A stretch of DNA of 64,000 nt from positions 558,001-622,000 of the forward strand of contig NZ_JAGPYQ010000002.1 of NCBI RefSeq assembly GCF_018070025.1, read 5' to 3'. The stretch is from Streptomyces liliiviolaceus. Lineage in GTDB: Bacteria; Actinomycetota; Actinomycetes; Streptomycetales; Streptomycetaceae. The notes beneath the pieces were generated by a model. The model saw nothing but the letters and a program-made list of their open reading frames with translations. It was not told the origin of the DNA and ran no database searches. Both the position numbers and the translations under genes were made by a program. Below, piece by piece: positions 24,987 through 34,600 of this stretch; position 1 is the stretch's first letter, and each line of letters starts with the position of its first letter.

Positions 24987-26945
24987 TCATCGGTCGTCCG
25001 CGGGCAGCCACACCCGCATCGTCGAGGGACCCCGGTTCGCCCAGGAGTGGTACGGGACCAGGGTGATCTCCGCCCGGTCGCTCCCGGGCGGGGCGGTGGG
25101 GGCGTCGAGCGGCCGGTAGGGCCAGGGCTCGTCGCGTCGCGCGTCGTACGCGGTGGACCGTGGGTCGTACAGGGCGAGGCGGCCGTCGACCACGACGGTG
25201 TCCACCGCCGGGTCCGGCCCGTCGCGCGGATCGACGGCCGGGTCCACCCGGATCGCGTCGACGTCCAGGCCGTCGGGCAGGTCCACGGACTCGGCGCAGT
25301 ACACCCGCGGCCCGCGCTGGACGGCCACGGCGCCGCGCACCGCGTCGACGCGCGGATCGGCGCCGATCCAGCGCGGCCGTACGGGCAGTTCGAGCCGGAT
25401 CTCGTCGCCCGGCCGGAAGACGCGGGTGACCTCGGCCGTGCCCGGGGCGACCGTGCGACGGGTGCCGTCCGGTTCGACCAGCCATGACGTGGCGCCCGCC
25501 GTCCACGCGGGGACGCGCAGCGACACGGTCCACGGGCGGTCGGACGGCGACCGGTCGACGCGCACGACCACGGTCCCGTCGGCCGGGTAGTCGGTGCGGA
25601 TCCGCAGGGCGACGGCGTGACCGGGTGTGAGGGAGGTGGCGATGCGCGCGTCGGCGTACTGGTGCAGCTGGATGCCGTGGTCGTCCGCCGTGGCCAGGTG
25701 CGCGGGAAGCTGGGCCAGGGTCCGTGCCACGTTGGTGGGGCAGCAGGACACCGCGAACCAGGGCGCGCGCAGGCCGGGATCGGCACCCGGACTGACCGTG
25801 TCGGGGGCGGGCACGGCGCTCCGGTGACGCCGGTGCAGCGTGTTGGCGTAGAAGAAGGCCCGGCCGTGTTCCGCCGGGGAGGTCGCGACCACGTTGAACA
25901 GGGTCCGTTCCGCGAGGTCGGCGAAGCGCGGTTCGCCGGTGGCGAGCAGCAATCGCCAGCTGAGCAGTACGGAGGCGACGCCCGCGCAGGTCTCCGAATA
26001 GGCGCGGTCCGGCGGCAGGACGAAGTCGTCGCCGAAGGACTCGTCCCGGTGGTGGGAGCCCATGCCGCCGGTGACATACGTGCGCCGGGCGACCCCCGCC
26101 TCCCACTGCCGGACGACTGCGGCGAGCAGTTCCTCGTCGCCGGTCTCCACGGCCACGTCGACGGCGCCGGCCGCGAGGTAGAGGGCGCGTACGGCGTGCC
26201 CGCGCAGCGCCCGCGCCTCTCGTACGGGCAGGTCGTCCTGGTGGTAGACGCGGCCGAACTCGCCGTCGGCGAGCGTGCCGTGGCCCCGGCGGTCGACGAA
26301 GAGCGCGGCCTGGGCGAGATAGCGCTCCTCCCCCGTCAGCCGCGCCAGTTCCACCAGGGCCGTCTCGATCAGCGGATGGCCGCAGACGCGCTCGATGCCA
26401 CCCCGGCCGAATGTGGCGCAGATGTGGTCGGCGGCCCGCCGGGCGACCTCCGCCAGCTCGCCCCCGCTCCCGCCCCGCGCCCTGGCCTCGGCGACGCCCG
26501 CCTGGATCAGATGGCCGTAGCAGTACAGCTCGTGGCCCCATTCCAGGTCGCTGTAACGGGGCGGCTGTCCGGGGCGGCCGAAGGCGGTGTTCAGATAGCC
26601 GTCCGGTTCCTGGGCTGCGGCGACGGCCCCGACGAGTGCGGTGACGTCGACGTCCGGCGCGCTGCCGGAGGCGCTCTGCCAGGCCGTGGCTTCGAGGAGC
26701 TTGTAGATCTCGGAGTCGGCGAACTCCCTTCCCTGCCGGTCCTGTTGGACCCGCCCCTCGGCTGCGGCACGGAAGTTGCCGGTCCAGCCGGAGCGTTCCA
26801 TCCAGTCTCGGCAGTGGCGGAGGCCGACTGTCTCGTTGATGTGCCTGCGACGGGCCCAGAAGCCGCCGGTGATGTCGACCTCGTCGAGTCCGAGCGGCCG
26901 CAGTGCGCCCCGGGTCGGCGCCGCGGGAAGGACGGTCGACGGCAC
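24987..26945 (-). CDS. Cytoplasmic beta-L-arabinofuranosidase, GH127
   Basis: A 652-residue enzyme close in length to HypBA1 (658). It has no signal peptide. The zinc/nucleophile site is clear: YSETCAGVAS supplies Glu and Cys, SCCPTNVAR the paired Cys, and RDESFGDDFVLPPD carries the acid/base Glu. LEWGHELYCYGHLIQAGVA and GGFWARRRHINE are conserved in the family. I take the GTG at 26945 (VPSTVLPAAP) as start because GGGG precedes it; an upstream in-frame GTG would add about 15 residues. It follows the MalG permease gene by 100 bases. It would split imported beta-arabino-oligosaccharides to L-arabinose. Confidence 0.9.
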   Translation of the reverse strand: MPSTVLPAAPTRGALRPLGLDEVDITGGFWARRRHINETVGLRHCRDWMERSGWTGNFRAAAEGRVQQDRQGREFADSEIYKLLEATAWQSASGSAPDVDVTALVGAVAAAQEPDGYLNTAFGRPGQPPRYSDLEWGHELYCYGHLIQAGVAEARARGGSGGELAEVARRAADHICATFGRGGIERVCGHPLIETALVELARLTGEERYLAQAALFVDRRGHGTLADGEFGRVYHQDDLPVREARALRGHAVRALYLAAGAVDVAVETGDEELLAAVVRQWEAGVARRTYVTGGMGSHHRDESFGDDFVLPPDRAYSETCAGVASVLLSWRLLLATGEPRFADLAERTLFNVVATSPAEHGRAFFYANTLHRRHRSAVPAPDTVSPGADPGLRAPWFAVSCCPTNVARTLAQLPAHLATADDHGIQLHQYADARIATSLTPGHAVALRIRTDYPADGTVVVRVDRSPSDRPWTVSLRVPAWTAGATSWLVEPDGTRRTVAPGTAEVTRVFRPGDEIRLELPVRPRWIGADPRVDAVRGAVAVQRGPRVYCAESVDLPDGLDVDAIRVDPAVDPRDGPDPAVDTVVVDGRLALYDPRSTAYDARRDEPWPYRPLDAPTAPPGSDRAEITLVPYHSWANRGPSTMRVWLPADDR

Positions 26946-27045
26946 CGGGTTTCCCCTGCCTGCCTTGCTCTCCTCGTTCCCCTTCACCACTTCATGCCTT
27001 CGGTTCGTCCCTTCGGTTGTCCGTCGAGTCGAGGTGGTCAGGGCC

Positions 27046-27864
27046 TCAGCCCTTGAGCGCGCCCGACATGAAGCCCCGCATGTAGTGCCGTTGCAGCAGC
27101 AGGAACAGCAGGAGGCAGGGCACGGCGAGGACCACCACACCCGCCTCGGTGGCTCCGTAGTCGACGGCGCCCATGCTCTGCTGTCGCAGGTTCGCGACAG
27201 CCAGGGGCAGGGGTGCCTTCTCGCTGTCCGAGATCAGGATCAGCGGGGCGATGAAGTCGTTCCAGGCGGCGAGGAACGCGAACAGCCCGACGGTGATCAG
27301 CCCCGGCCGCACCGCCGGGAGCAGCACCCGGCGCAGCGCGCCCGCCGTACCGCACCCGTCCACGAACGCCGACTCCTCCAGCTCGCGCGGCACCGCCTCG
27401 AAGGAGATCCGCATCATGAAGGTGGCGAACGGCAGTTGGAACATGGCCAGCACCAGACTCAGTCCGACGAGCGAGTTCTGCAGGTGGAGTCTGCCGAGCA
27501 GGACGTAGAGGGGGATGAGGAGGGTGGCGTACGGGACCATGAGGATGGCCAGGGTGAGCAGGAACAGCAGGTTCTTGCCGGGGAAGTCGAAGCGGGCGAA
27601 GGCGTAACCGCCCAGCAGGGACACTCCGAGGGTCAGGGCGACGGTCAGCGCGGAGACGACCGTGCTGTTGAGGAGGTAGCGCCACAGGCCCGCGTCGTAG
27701 TGGAGCAGGGTGCGGTAGTTGCCTAACCCGTGGCCGGACTCCTGTGCGGTGCCGGGCTGTCCGCTGACGGAGGCCCAGGCGTTCCACAGCAGGGGGAAGA
27801 GGAAGATGACGGCCAGTCCGCCGGCGACGACGAAGTAGGGCGTACGGCCCAGGGCGCGGCTCAT
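27046..27864 (-). CDS. Sugar ABC importer permease, MalG type
   Basis: A 272-residue permease with six transmembrane helices. The EAA loop reads EESAFVDGCGTAGALRRVLLPAVRPGL, here noted by its core DGCGTAG and PAVRPG, which docks to the ATPase. The start (VVAGGLAVIFLFPLLWNAWASV) and FHR-free FPGKNLLFLLTLAILMVPY are typical of carbohydrate CUT1 permeases. It overlaps the MalF gene by four bases (ATGA). No ATPase gene is in this operon; in Streptomyces such importers share the MsiK ATPase. Confidence 0.93.
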   Translation of the reverse strand: MSRALGRTPYFVVAGGLAVIFLFPLLWNAWASVSGQPGTAQESGHGLGNYRTLLHYDAGLWRYLLNSTVVSALTVALTLGVSLLGGYAFARFDFPGKNLLFLLTLAILMVPYATLLIPLYVLLGRLHLQNSLVGLSLVLAMFQLPFATFMMRISFEAVPRELEESAFVDGCGTAGALRRVLLPAVRPGLITVGLFAFLAAWNDFIAPLILISDSEKAPLPLAVANLRQQSMGAVDYGATEAGVVVLAVPCLLLFLLLQRHYMRGFMSGALKG

Positions 27865-28742
27865 GACTCGTCGGCGCGGCGCAGACCGCGGAACTGGAGG
27901 GCGTTGAGCAGGAGCAGTACGGCCAGCACGATGATCGACAGGGCCGCCGCGGTGCCGAGGTTCAGCCGCTGGAAGGCCTCGCGGTAGATCAACTGGACGA
28001 CCGTGACCGTGCTGTTGTCCGGGCCGCCCTTGGTGAGGATGAAGAACTGGTCGAAGGCCAGCAGGGATCCGGTGACGCAGAGCAGCAGGGTCAGGGCGAT
28101 GGAGGGCCGCAGCAGCGGCAGGGTGATGCGGCGGAAGATCTGGGCGCGGCTCGCACCGTCCATGCGGGCCGCCTCGTACAGCTCGTGGGGGATGCGCTGG
28201 AGGCCGACGAGCAGGATCAGCATGTAGAAGCCGGCGAACTTCCAGACGACGAGGAAGACCGTCGAGAGGAGGGCCGAGGTCGGTGTGCCCAGGAAGGACA
28301 CCGGGTCGTCGACGAGGCCGAGCCTTTCGAGGACGCTGCTCAGGGGGCCGGTGGTGGGGCTGTACAGGCCCCAGAACAGCAGGGACGCGGAGGCCAGGCC
28401 CAGGGCGCCGGGCAGGAAGTACACCGTACGGAAGAAACCGGCGGCGGGGCGGGACTCCTGCACAAGGAGGGCGAGGAGGAGAGCCAGGCCGAGGAGGACG
28501 ACCGTGACGATGACGGTGTAGAGGAGGGTGAAGCGGACCGCGGGCCAGAACAGGGTGCTGTCGGTGGCGTCGGTGTAGTTCTCGGGGGTGTTGAGGCCTC
28601 GGTCGCCCGCGAGGAGTGGCCAGTCGCTCAGGGACATCTGGGCGACGAGGAGGAGGGGCAGGAGGAAGAAGACGGTGACCAGGACCGCCGTGGGGGTGGC
28701 ATAGGCGAGGCCCCGTGTCGCGCGCGGGCTCAACCCCTGCAT
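27861..28742 (-). CDS. Sugar ABC importer permease, MalF type
   Basis: A 293-residue CUT1 permease. Helix 1 is TPTAVLVTVFFLLPLLLVAQ, and the EAA loop is LYEAARMDGASRAQIFRRIT with LPLLRPSIALT after it. The LADESFFL-like region VQLIYREAFQRLNLG near the end is typical of MalF-like proteins from CUT1 systems. It starts with ATG at 28742 and is followed by MalG with a 4-base overlap. It is separated from the binding protein gene by a palindromic repeat at 28801-28850, which may lower permease expression relative to the binding protein. Confidence 0.93.
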   Translation of the reverse strand: MQGLSPRATRGLAYATPTAVLVTVFFLLPLLLVAQMSLSDWPLLAGDRGLNTPENYTDATDSTLFWPAVRFTLLYTVIVTVVLLGLALLLALLVQESRPAAGFFRTVYFLPGALGLASASLLFWGLYSPTTGPLSSVLERLGLVDDPVSFLGTPTSALLSTVFLVVWKFAGFYMLILLVGLQRIPHELYEAARMDGASRAQIFRRITLPLLRPSIALTLLLCVTGSLLAFDQFFILTKGGPDNSTVTVVQLIYREAFQRLNLGTAAALSIIVLAVLLLLNALQFRGLRRADES

Positions 28743-28800
28743 GTGGCTCCTTCGGCGTGCGGGGTGGGGGCGTGTGGGTGCACGGGCAGGTGCGGGTGCG

Positions 28801-28850
28801 TGGGGGCTGGGCGCGCAGTTCCCCGCGCCCCTGCCTTCCAGGGGCGCGGG
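28801..28850. repeat. Intergenic palindromic repeat, one copy
   Basis: Copy of the element seen at 46745, 59396 and 62492: CGCGCAGTTCCCCGCGCCCCT followed by an inverted half. Here the stem is 28822-28832 with 28840-28850. It lies inside an operon, between the binding protein and MalF genes, where a partial terminator or mRNA-processing role is plausible. Confidence 0.75.
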
Positions 28851-28854
28851 TCGC

Positions 28855-30171
28855 TCAGTCCGCCAGTGACGCGCTGACCGCCTCGTTGTCCTTGTCCACC
28901 TTCGACCCGTCGCCGAAGACCGCGTCGCGCATCAGGGTCAGCCAGGGGCCGTTGGGGTCGTTGAAGGTCTGGCCGAACTTCAGGGCGTACGGGGTGCGGC
29001 CGTCGGCGACGAGCTGGTTGATCGTCACCAGGCGCGGGTCCGCCTCGGAGTGCTTGTTGGACGCCAGGTCGGTGCGGGCCACCACGTCCTTGTGGGCGGC
29101 GACCACGTCGATCTGCGCCTTGTCGTCCAGGGACCAGGCGAGGAAGTTCCAGGCCTGGTCGGCCGACTTGCTGGTGGCGGAGATGCCGATGGCGTCGCCG
29201 CCGACGAACGTGGACTTGCCGCCGTCGGGCCCGGGGATGGGCGCGACCCCGAGGTCGAGGTCCTTGGGCATCAGTCCCAGGGTGGTCGACGGCATCGGCA
29301 TGACGCCGACCTTCCCCTTCGGGAAGACGCCGGTCCAGGTGGTGCCCGTCTCGTCGCGGGCACCGGGGGCCACGATGTCGTCCCGCACCCAGCCCCGGTA
29401 GGCGGCGTAGACCTGCTTGGCGGTGGCGGAGTCGAGGGTGGCCGCGGTGCCTTCCTCGTTCAGCACCTCGTCCCCGGCCGCCCAGATCGACGGCCACCAG
29501 GTGAAGACACCGCAGCCGCCGCAGTTGCCGCCGAAGAAGGTGCCGTCGACTCCCCCGCCCAGCTTGTCCACGGCCCGCGCCTGCGCGTCCCATTCGGCCA
29601 GGCTGGCGGGCGGTTTCTCGGGGTCGAGCTTCGCCTTGCGGTAGAGGTCCTTGTTGTAGAAGAGCACCGACAGGTCGAGGGTGTGCGGGACGACGTACTT
29701 CTTGTCCTCGTACGTACCGGCCTTGATGTGCGACTGGGCGAGGTCGTCGGCGAAGGGCAGGGCGTCGATGCGTTCGGTGAGGTCCGCGAAGAGGCCGCTG
29801 GAGGTGTAGTTGGGGACGAACACCACGTCGGAGGCGAACAGGTCGGGCAGGTCCTTGGACCCGGCCGCCGCGCCGACCTTGGCCTGGTAGTCGTCGGTGG
29901 GGACGACGGTCAGCTCGACCTTGTTCTCGTGGCTCGCGTTGTACGCCTTGACGAGCGCCTCGCTCTGCGGCCGGGTCGCCGCACGCGTCCACATCGTGAG
30001 CGTGGCCCCGTCGTCGGTCCCTTTGGCGTCCTTGGCCCCGCCGCCGCCCCCGCCGTCCGAGCCGTCGTCCCCGGAGCCGCACGCCGTGAACAGGCTCGCG
30101 GCGGCCAGCAGCGCGACGGCGGCGGTGACGCGCCGACGGCGACGTCCAGGTGGTCCGGTCGTGCTCCCCAT
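28855..30171 (-). CDS. Sugar-binding lipoprotein of CUT1 ABC importer
   Basis: A 438-residue extracellular binding protein. The signal peptide contains RRRRRVTAAVALLAAASLF and ends with the lipobox FTAC, followed by a Gly/Ser/Asp linker. The mature part opens TLTMWTRAATRPQSEALVKA, then DLPDLFASDVVF and VPHTLDLSVLFYNKDLYRKA, standard for MalE-like proteins. The ATG at 30171 has GGGGGAT six bases upstream. It is the first gene of the operon with MalF, MalG and two arabinofuranosidases, so its ligand is probably an arabino-oligosaccharide. Confidence 0.92.
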   Translation of the reverse strand: MGSTTGPPGRRRRRVTAAVALLAAASLFTACGSGDDGSDGGGGGGAKDAKGTDDGATLTMWTRAATRPQSEALVKAYNASHENKVELTVVPTDDYQAKVGAAAGSKDLPDLFASDVVFVPNYTSSGLFADLTERIDALPFADDLAQSHIKAGTYEDKKYVVPHTLDLSVLFYNKDLYRKAKLDPEKPPASLAEWDAQARAVDKLGGGVDGTFFGGNCGGCGVFTWWPSIWAAGDEVLNEEGTAATLDSATAKQVYAAYRGWVRDDIVAPGARDETGTTWTGVFPKGKVGVMPMPSTTLGLMPKDLDLGVAPIPGPDGGKSTFVGGDAIGISATSKSADQAWNFLAWSLDDKAQIDVVAAHKDVVARTDLASNKHSEADPRLVTINQLVADGRTPYALKFGQTFNDPNGPWLTLMRDAVFGDGSKVDKDNEAVSASLAD

Positions 30172-30204
30172 AACGATCCCCCTCGTGTGGGTTCTGCGCC
30201 GGAA

Positions 30205-30224
30205 AGAAACCGAAAAGCCTTTCT
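30205..30224. promoter_or_regulatory. Candidate LacI operator upstream of the sugar importer operon
   Basis: AT-rich stretch AGAAACCGAAAAGCCTTTCT lying just downstream of the -10 box of the importer promoter. It has AGAAA/TTTCT ends and shares CGAAAA-(G)-CCTTT with the site at 31472-31485 on the other side of the lacI gene. Confidence 0.6.
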
Positions 30225-30226
30225 GA

Positions 30227-30255
30227 AAGCTAGGACGCGGCTCATCACCCGTCAA
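30227..30255 (-). promoter_or_regulatory. Promoter of the sugar importer-glycosidase operon
   Basis: On the minus strand TTGACG (30250-30255), a 17-base spacer and TAGCTT (30227-30232). The transcript would start in the candidate operator and reach the binding-protein ATG at 30171. The same two hexamers with the same spacing occur at 40942-40970. Confidence 0.7.
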
Positions 30256-30376
30256 TCCCCTTGCACGGAGGGGAAGTCCGGGGCCAGGAGTGCCCCGGGA
30301 GAACATCCCGAAGGCGCCGCGGCCGAAACCCTCTCGCGTACGGTTTACCCACGCGCCGCGAGACAGGAGAACACCC

Positions 30377-31405
30377 ATGGCCCAGGCCACCGACCCCGCT
30401 CGTTCGGGGCCCGCCACGCTGAGCGACGTCGCCCGGCTGGCGGGCGTGTCCCTCGCCACCGCCTCCAAGGCGCTCAACGGCCGCGCCCAGGTGCGCGCGG
30501 AGACACGGCAGCGGGTGGTCGAGGCGGCCGAGCGGCTGTCGTTCCGGCCCAACCAGCTGGCCCGCGGTCTGCTCGCCGGCCGCACGGGCACCGTGGGCCT
30601 GCTCACCAGCGACCTGGAGGGCAGATTCAGCATCCCGATCCTCATGGGCGCCGAGGACGCGTTCGGGGCGGGTGCGGTCGCGGTGTTCCTCTGCGACGCG
30701 CGGGGCGACGCGATCCGTGAGCAGCACCATGTCCGCGCGCTGCTCGGCCGCCGGGTCGACGGTCTGATCGTGGTGGGCAGCCGGACCGATCCGCGTCCGT
30801 CCCTGGGCAGCGAACTGCCCGTCCCCGTGGTCTACGCGTACGCGCCCTCGGAGGACCCGGGGGATCTGTCGATCGTCCCCGACAGTGTGGGCGCCGGCCG
30901 GATCGCGGTGGACCATCTGCTCGCCTGCGGCCGGACGCGGATCGCGCACATCACCGGCGACCCCGGGTATCTCGCGGCGCGGGAGCGGGCCGAGGGCGCC
31001 AGGGCCGCGCTCGACGACGCCGGGCTCGCCCTGGTCGGCGAGCCGCGGTTCGGGGTGTGGTCGGAGGGCTGGGGGCGGGCGGCCACCGCGATGCTGCTCG
31101 ACCGGCATCCGGACGTGGACGCGGTGCTGTGCGGCAGCGACCAGATCGCCCGGGGCGTGATGGACGTGCTGCGTGAGCGCGGGCACCGGGTGCCGGAGGA
31201 CGTGGCGGTCATGGGCTTCGACAACTGGCAGGTGCTGACCTCGGCCTCCCGGCCGCCGCTGACGAGCGTCGACATGAACCTCGAACAGGTCGGGCGGGCG
31301 GCGGCGCAGGCCCTGTTCGGGGCGATCGCCGGGACGCGGCGCTCGGGCGTGGAGAGCCAGCCCGGCCGGGTGGTGATCAGGGGGTCCACGGTGGCCCTGT
31401 CGTGA
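30377..31405 (+). CDS. LacI-family repressor of the arabinofuranoside genes
   Basis: A 342-residue regulator. The DNA-binding head is LSDVARLAGVSLATASKALN followed by the hinge helix in RFRPNQLARGL-type sequence (SFRPNQLARGLL). The periplasmic-binding-protein-like core follows (TVGLLTSDLEGRFSIPILMG through VPEDVAVMGFDNWQVLTSA). The ATG at 30377 has AGGAG upstream; a longer in-frame reading is not supported. It is divergent from the importer operon and upstream of the secreted enzyme genes on its own strand. Both flanking promoters carry a similar AT-rich site, so it probably represses both until an arabino-sugar binds. Confidence 0.92.
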   Translation: MAQATDPARSGPATLSDVARLAGVSLATASKALNGRAQVRAETRQRVVEAAERLSFRPNQLARGLLAGRTGTVGLLTSDLEGRFSIPILMGAEDAFGAGAVAVFLCDARGDAIREQHHVRALLGRRVDGLIVVGSRTDPRPSLGSELPVPVVYAYAPSEDPGDLSIVPDSVGAGRIAVDHLLACGRTRIAHITGDPGYLAARERAEGARAALDDAGLALVGEPRFGVWSEGWGRAATAMLLDRHPDVDAVLCGSDQIARGVMDVLRERGHRVPEDVAVMGFDNWQVLTSASRPPLTSVDMNLEQVGRAAAQALFGAIAGTRRSGVESQPGRVVIRGSTVALS

Positions 31406-31441
31406 CGGCCGGTGCGTGAACTCGGGCCGCAGGCAACCCTC

Positions 31442-31470
31442 TTGACACTTCCTGAGCACGGATTTACGTT
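31442..31470 (+). promoter_or_regulatory. Promoter of the secreted glycosidase genes
   Basis: TTGACA (31442-31447), a 17-base spacer and TACGTT (31465-31470), a good match to the Streptomyces housekeeping pattern TTGACN-N17-TANNNT. It lies in the 200-base gap after lacI, about 200 bases ahead of the first large gene. Confidence 0.7.
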
Positions 31471-31471
31471 G

Positions 31472-31491
31472 CGAAAACCTTTTAGGTCGTT
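31472..31491. promoter_or_regulatory. Candidate LacI operator downstream of the glycosidase promoter
   Basis: CGAAAACCTTTTAGGTCGTT directly after the -10 box. It shares CGAAAA-CCTTT with the site at 30205-30224 and sits in the same place relative to its promoter. Confidence 0.55.
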
Positions 31492-31555
31492 TCACCGTTC
31501 ACTCTCCAGCGCTTCCCCGTGCACCGGTTCATACGGATACGTGCGGACCCATGCC

Positions 31556-31606
31556 ATGAACAGACATGTCATGAGCACAACACAACTGGACAGGGAGCTC
31601 CGATGA
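31556..31606 (+). CDS. Possible 16-codon leader peptide 1
   Basis: ATG at 31556 opens MNRHVMSTTQLDRELR, and its TGA overlaps the ATG of the second leader (ATGA at 31603). A second in-frame ATG is at 31571. No clear ribosome site precedes either. It may be chance, but it forms a chain of overlapping frames leading to the large gene. Confidence 0.25.
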   Translation: MNRHVMSTTQLDRELR

Positions 31607-31674
31607 GAAGACCGAGCAGAACCGACCGCACCTCCTCCCGGCACGGACCGCGTGAACGACGGGCCCTGTCATGA
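31603..31674 (+). CDS. Possible 23-codon leader peptide 2
   Basis: ATG at 31603 with GGGAG upstream opens a short Arg/Ser-rich peptide starting MRRPSRTDRTSS, whose TGA overlaps the ATG of the 1084-residue protein gene (ATGA at 31671). The large gene has no good ribosome site of its own, so translation may be delivered by coupling from this leader. Confidence 0.4.
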   Translation: MRRPSRTDRTSSRHGPRERRALS

Positions 31675-34600
31675 AGCGGCTCCTCGTCGCCCTGGCTCTC
31701 GTCATCGGCTGTGTCGTCACCGCGACACCCGCCGCCCACGCCGCGCAGACCATCGGCTTCCCCACCTTCAGCGGCCCCGCGATCCCGGCCCCGCCCGTCG
31801 CGAACACGACCGGCGACATGATGCGGAGCATCTACGACGCGGAGAGCTCGGGCACCGACTTCTGGATGGACCGGCTGCTGGCCCGTACCGGCAACGACCC
31901 GGCCGGGCCCTGGCTGATGAGCCGGGGCCGCGCCCTCTTCATGAAGACCCACGACCCCGCGGTGCTCGGCTTCGGCGGGCATGTCGCCTATTGGGAGAGC
32001 GTCAACGACAACAACGCCTACGCGGTCGCGATCTCCCCGGGCACCTTCACCGAACAGGTCGCCCAGCGCCGGCAGACGCCGAGCCACTGGAAGAGTGTGC
32101 ACACCAGCGGGTCGGTCAGCGTCGAGCAGACCAAGTTCATCACCGACAACAACGTCGCGGTGACCAACCTGTCGATCAGGAACAACGGCAGCGCCGCCAC
32201 CACACTGCAACTGCGGGCGACCTCCCCGTACGCCACCTCCGGCAGCGGCAGCGAGCTGACCGGGCAGGTCAACGCGTACAACAACCTCACCACCGTGCGC
32301 CCGCGCCTGACCGGTGACGGTTTCGCCGTCTCAAGCGGTGGGCTCAACCGGTCCGTGACGATCGCGGCCGGCGCCACCGTGACCACCAAGGTGGCGATGG
32401 GCTTCGTCACCGACGAGATCCCCGCGTCGCTCACGGAGTACAACGCCTACGCGGGCTACTCGGCCGCCACCGCGTTCGCCACCCATGTCCGGGCCTACAA
32501 CCTGTGGTGGGCGCAGAACGTGCCCTACATCGACGTGCCCGAGGGCGCGATCAAGAAGAACATCTACTACCGCTGGTGGCTGATGCGCTTCAACAGCCTG
32601 GACGCCGACATCCCCGGGCAGACCTTCCAGTTCCCGACCTCGACCGAGGGCGTCCTCGGCTACAACAACGCGATCGCGCTGACCCAGCCCATGCACATCG
32701 ACGACCTCAAGTACCTGCGCGATCCGTCCTACGCCTACGGGGACTGGCTCAGTGTCGGCCAGACCTCCAAGGGAGCACGGTTCCTGGACAATCCGGGGGA
32801 TCCCGAGAACTGGTCCAACAGCTACACCCAGTACATCGCGGAGGCGGCCTGGAAGAGCTACCAGATCCACGGCGGCCAGCCGGGCATCGCCGCCAACCTG
32901 GCCCGCTACGCCGAGGGGGACGTCAAGGGGCAGCTGGCGTACTACGACCATGACGACAACAAGCTCATCGAGTACGACTGGGGCGCGCTGACCGGCAACG
33001 ACGCCGACGCGGTCTCCTTCCACTGGAAGCCCGGGAACATGGACCGCGCCGAGTCGGCCTACCAGTACAGCGGCGCGCTCGCCGCCGCGCAGGCCTACGA
33101 GGCGACCGGCAACACCGCCAAGGCCACCGAGATGCGCACGCTCGCGACCCAGATCAAGGACGCGATCGTCAACGTGCTGTGGAACCCGAACCGGCAGCTC
33201 TTCGAACACCGGCTGAAGTCGACCAACGAATGGGTGCCCTGGAAGGAGATCAACAACTACTACCCGTTCTCCGTCGGCGCGGTCCCCGACACCGCGACGT
33301 ACAAGCAGGCCCTGCGCCTGTACGACGATCCCGCCCAGTACCCCGTGTTCCCCTTCTACACGGCCAACCAGGTCGACAAGAAGGCCGCGGCCGACGCCGG
33401 CAACCCCGGCTCCAACAACTTCTCCACCATCAACTCCACCGTGCAGTTCCGCCTCTACTCCTCCGTGCTGCGCAACTACTCCAACTCCTGGATGAACGCC
33501 ACCGACTACAAGAAGCTCCTGTACTGGAACACCTGGGCGCAGTACGTCGGCGGCAACACCCAGTGGCCGGACGCCAACGAGTTCTGGGCCGACTGGAACG
33601 GCACCGGCATCGACTACCGCTCCTGGATCCACCACAACATCCTGGGCAGCAGCAACTGGACCGTGATCGAGGACGTCGCCGGGCTGCGACCGCGCAGCGA
33701 CGCGAAGGTCGAGCTCTCCCCGATCAACATCGGCTGGAGCCACTTCACCGTCAACAACCTCCGCTACCGGGGCGCCGACCTGACCATCGTCTGGGACGAC
33801 CCCGCCGACGGAGTGGTCCGCTATCCCGGTGTCCCGGAGGGTTACTCGATCTACGTCAACGGCAACCGGACGGCGACCGTCGGCTCGCTGGTGCCGTTCA
33901 CCTGGGACCCGGCCACCGGTGACGTCACCACGAGCGGCACGGTCACCCACCACACCTCCGTCGCCGGGCTGAAGGCCCCGAACCAGGTCGTGCAGAGCAG
34001 TCCCCGGATGGTCGACATGCTCGCCAAGGCCGGTGTCGACCTGACCGCCGACCTGCCCAACCTCGCCTCCGGCGCGACCGCGTCCGCGTCCTACACCGGC
34101 TCCGGCTCCGCCGTCTCCGGGGCGGTCGACGGCTATCCCACCAACGAACCCTTCTGGGGTGCGGGCGGCTCCCCCAACAGCCAGGACTGGTACGAGCTGA
34201 ATCTGGGCGCCACGCGCACCCTCGACGAGGTACGGCTGCACTTCAAGGACAGCCGGCCGGCGAGCACCACCTACCGCGCGCCGTCCGCGTACACCATCCA
34301 GTACTACGACGGCGGTTCGTGGGTGAACGTGGCCGACCAGACGAAGAGTCCGGCCGCGCCGCGCGCCAACTACAACCTGGTGCGGTTCCCCGCGGTCAGC
34401 GCGCAGCGCATCCGGGTCCTGGCCACCCACGCCTCCGGGGCGAAGACGGGTCTCACCGAGGTGAAGGTGTTCAACCGGGGCGGTGTCCAGCCACCGGCCA
34501 ACCTCGCCGGGTCGGCGACGGCGTCCGCGTCGTACACCTCGTCCTGGGAGAGCGTCGCCGCGGTCAACGACGGGATCGATCCGCCGTCGTCCAACGACAC

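Noticed and set aside
22778..26077. 1099-codon open frame suggesting a fused double glycosidase
   Set aside because: The first 368 codons are out of frame with the real GH127 gene, which has its own intact motifs. The Tat signal at 24973 marks the real start.
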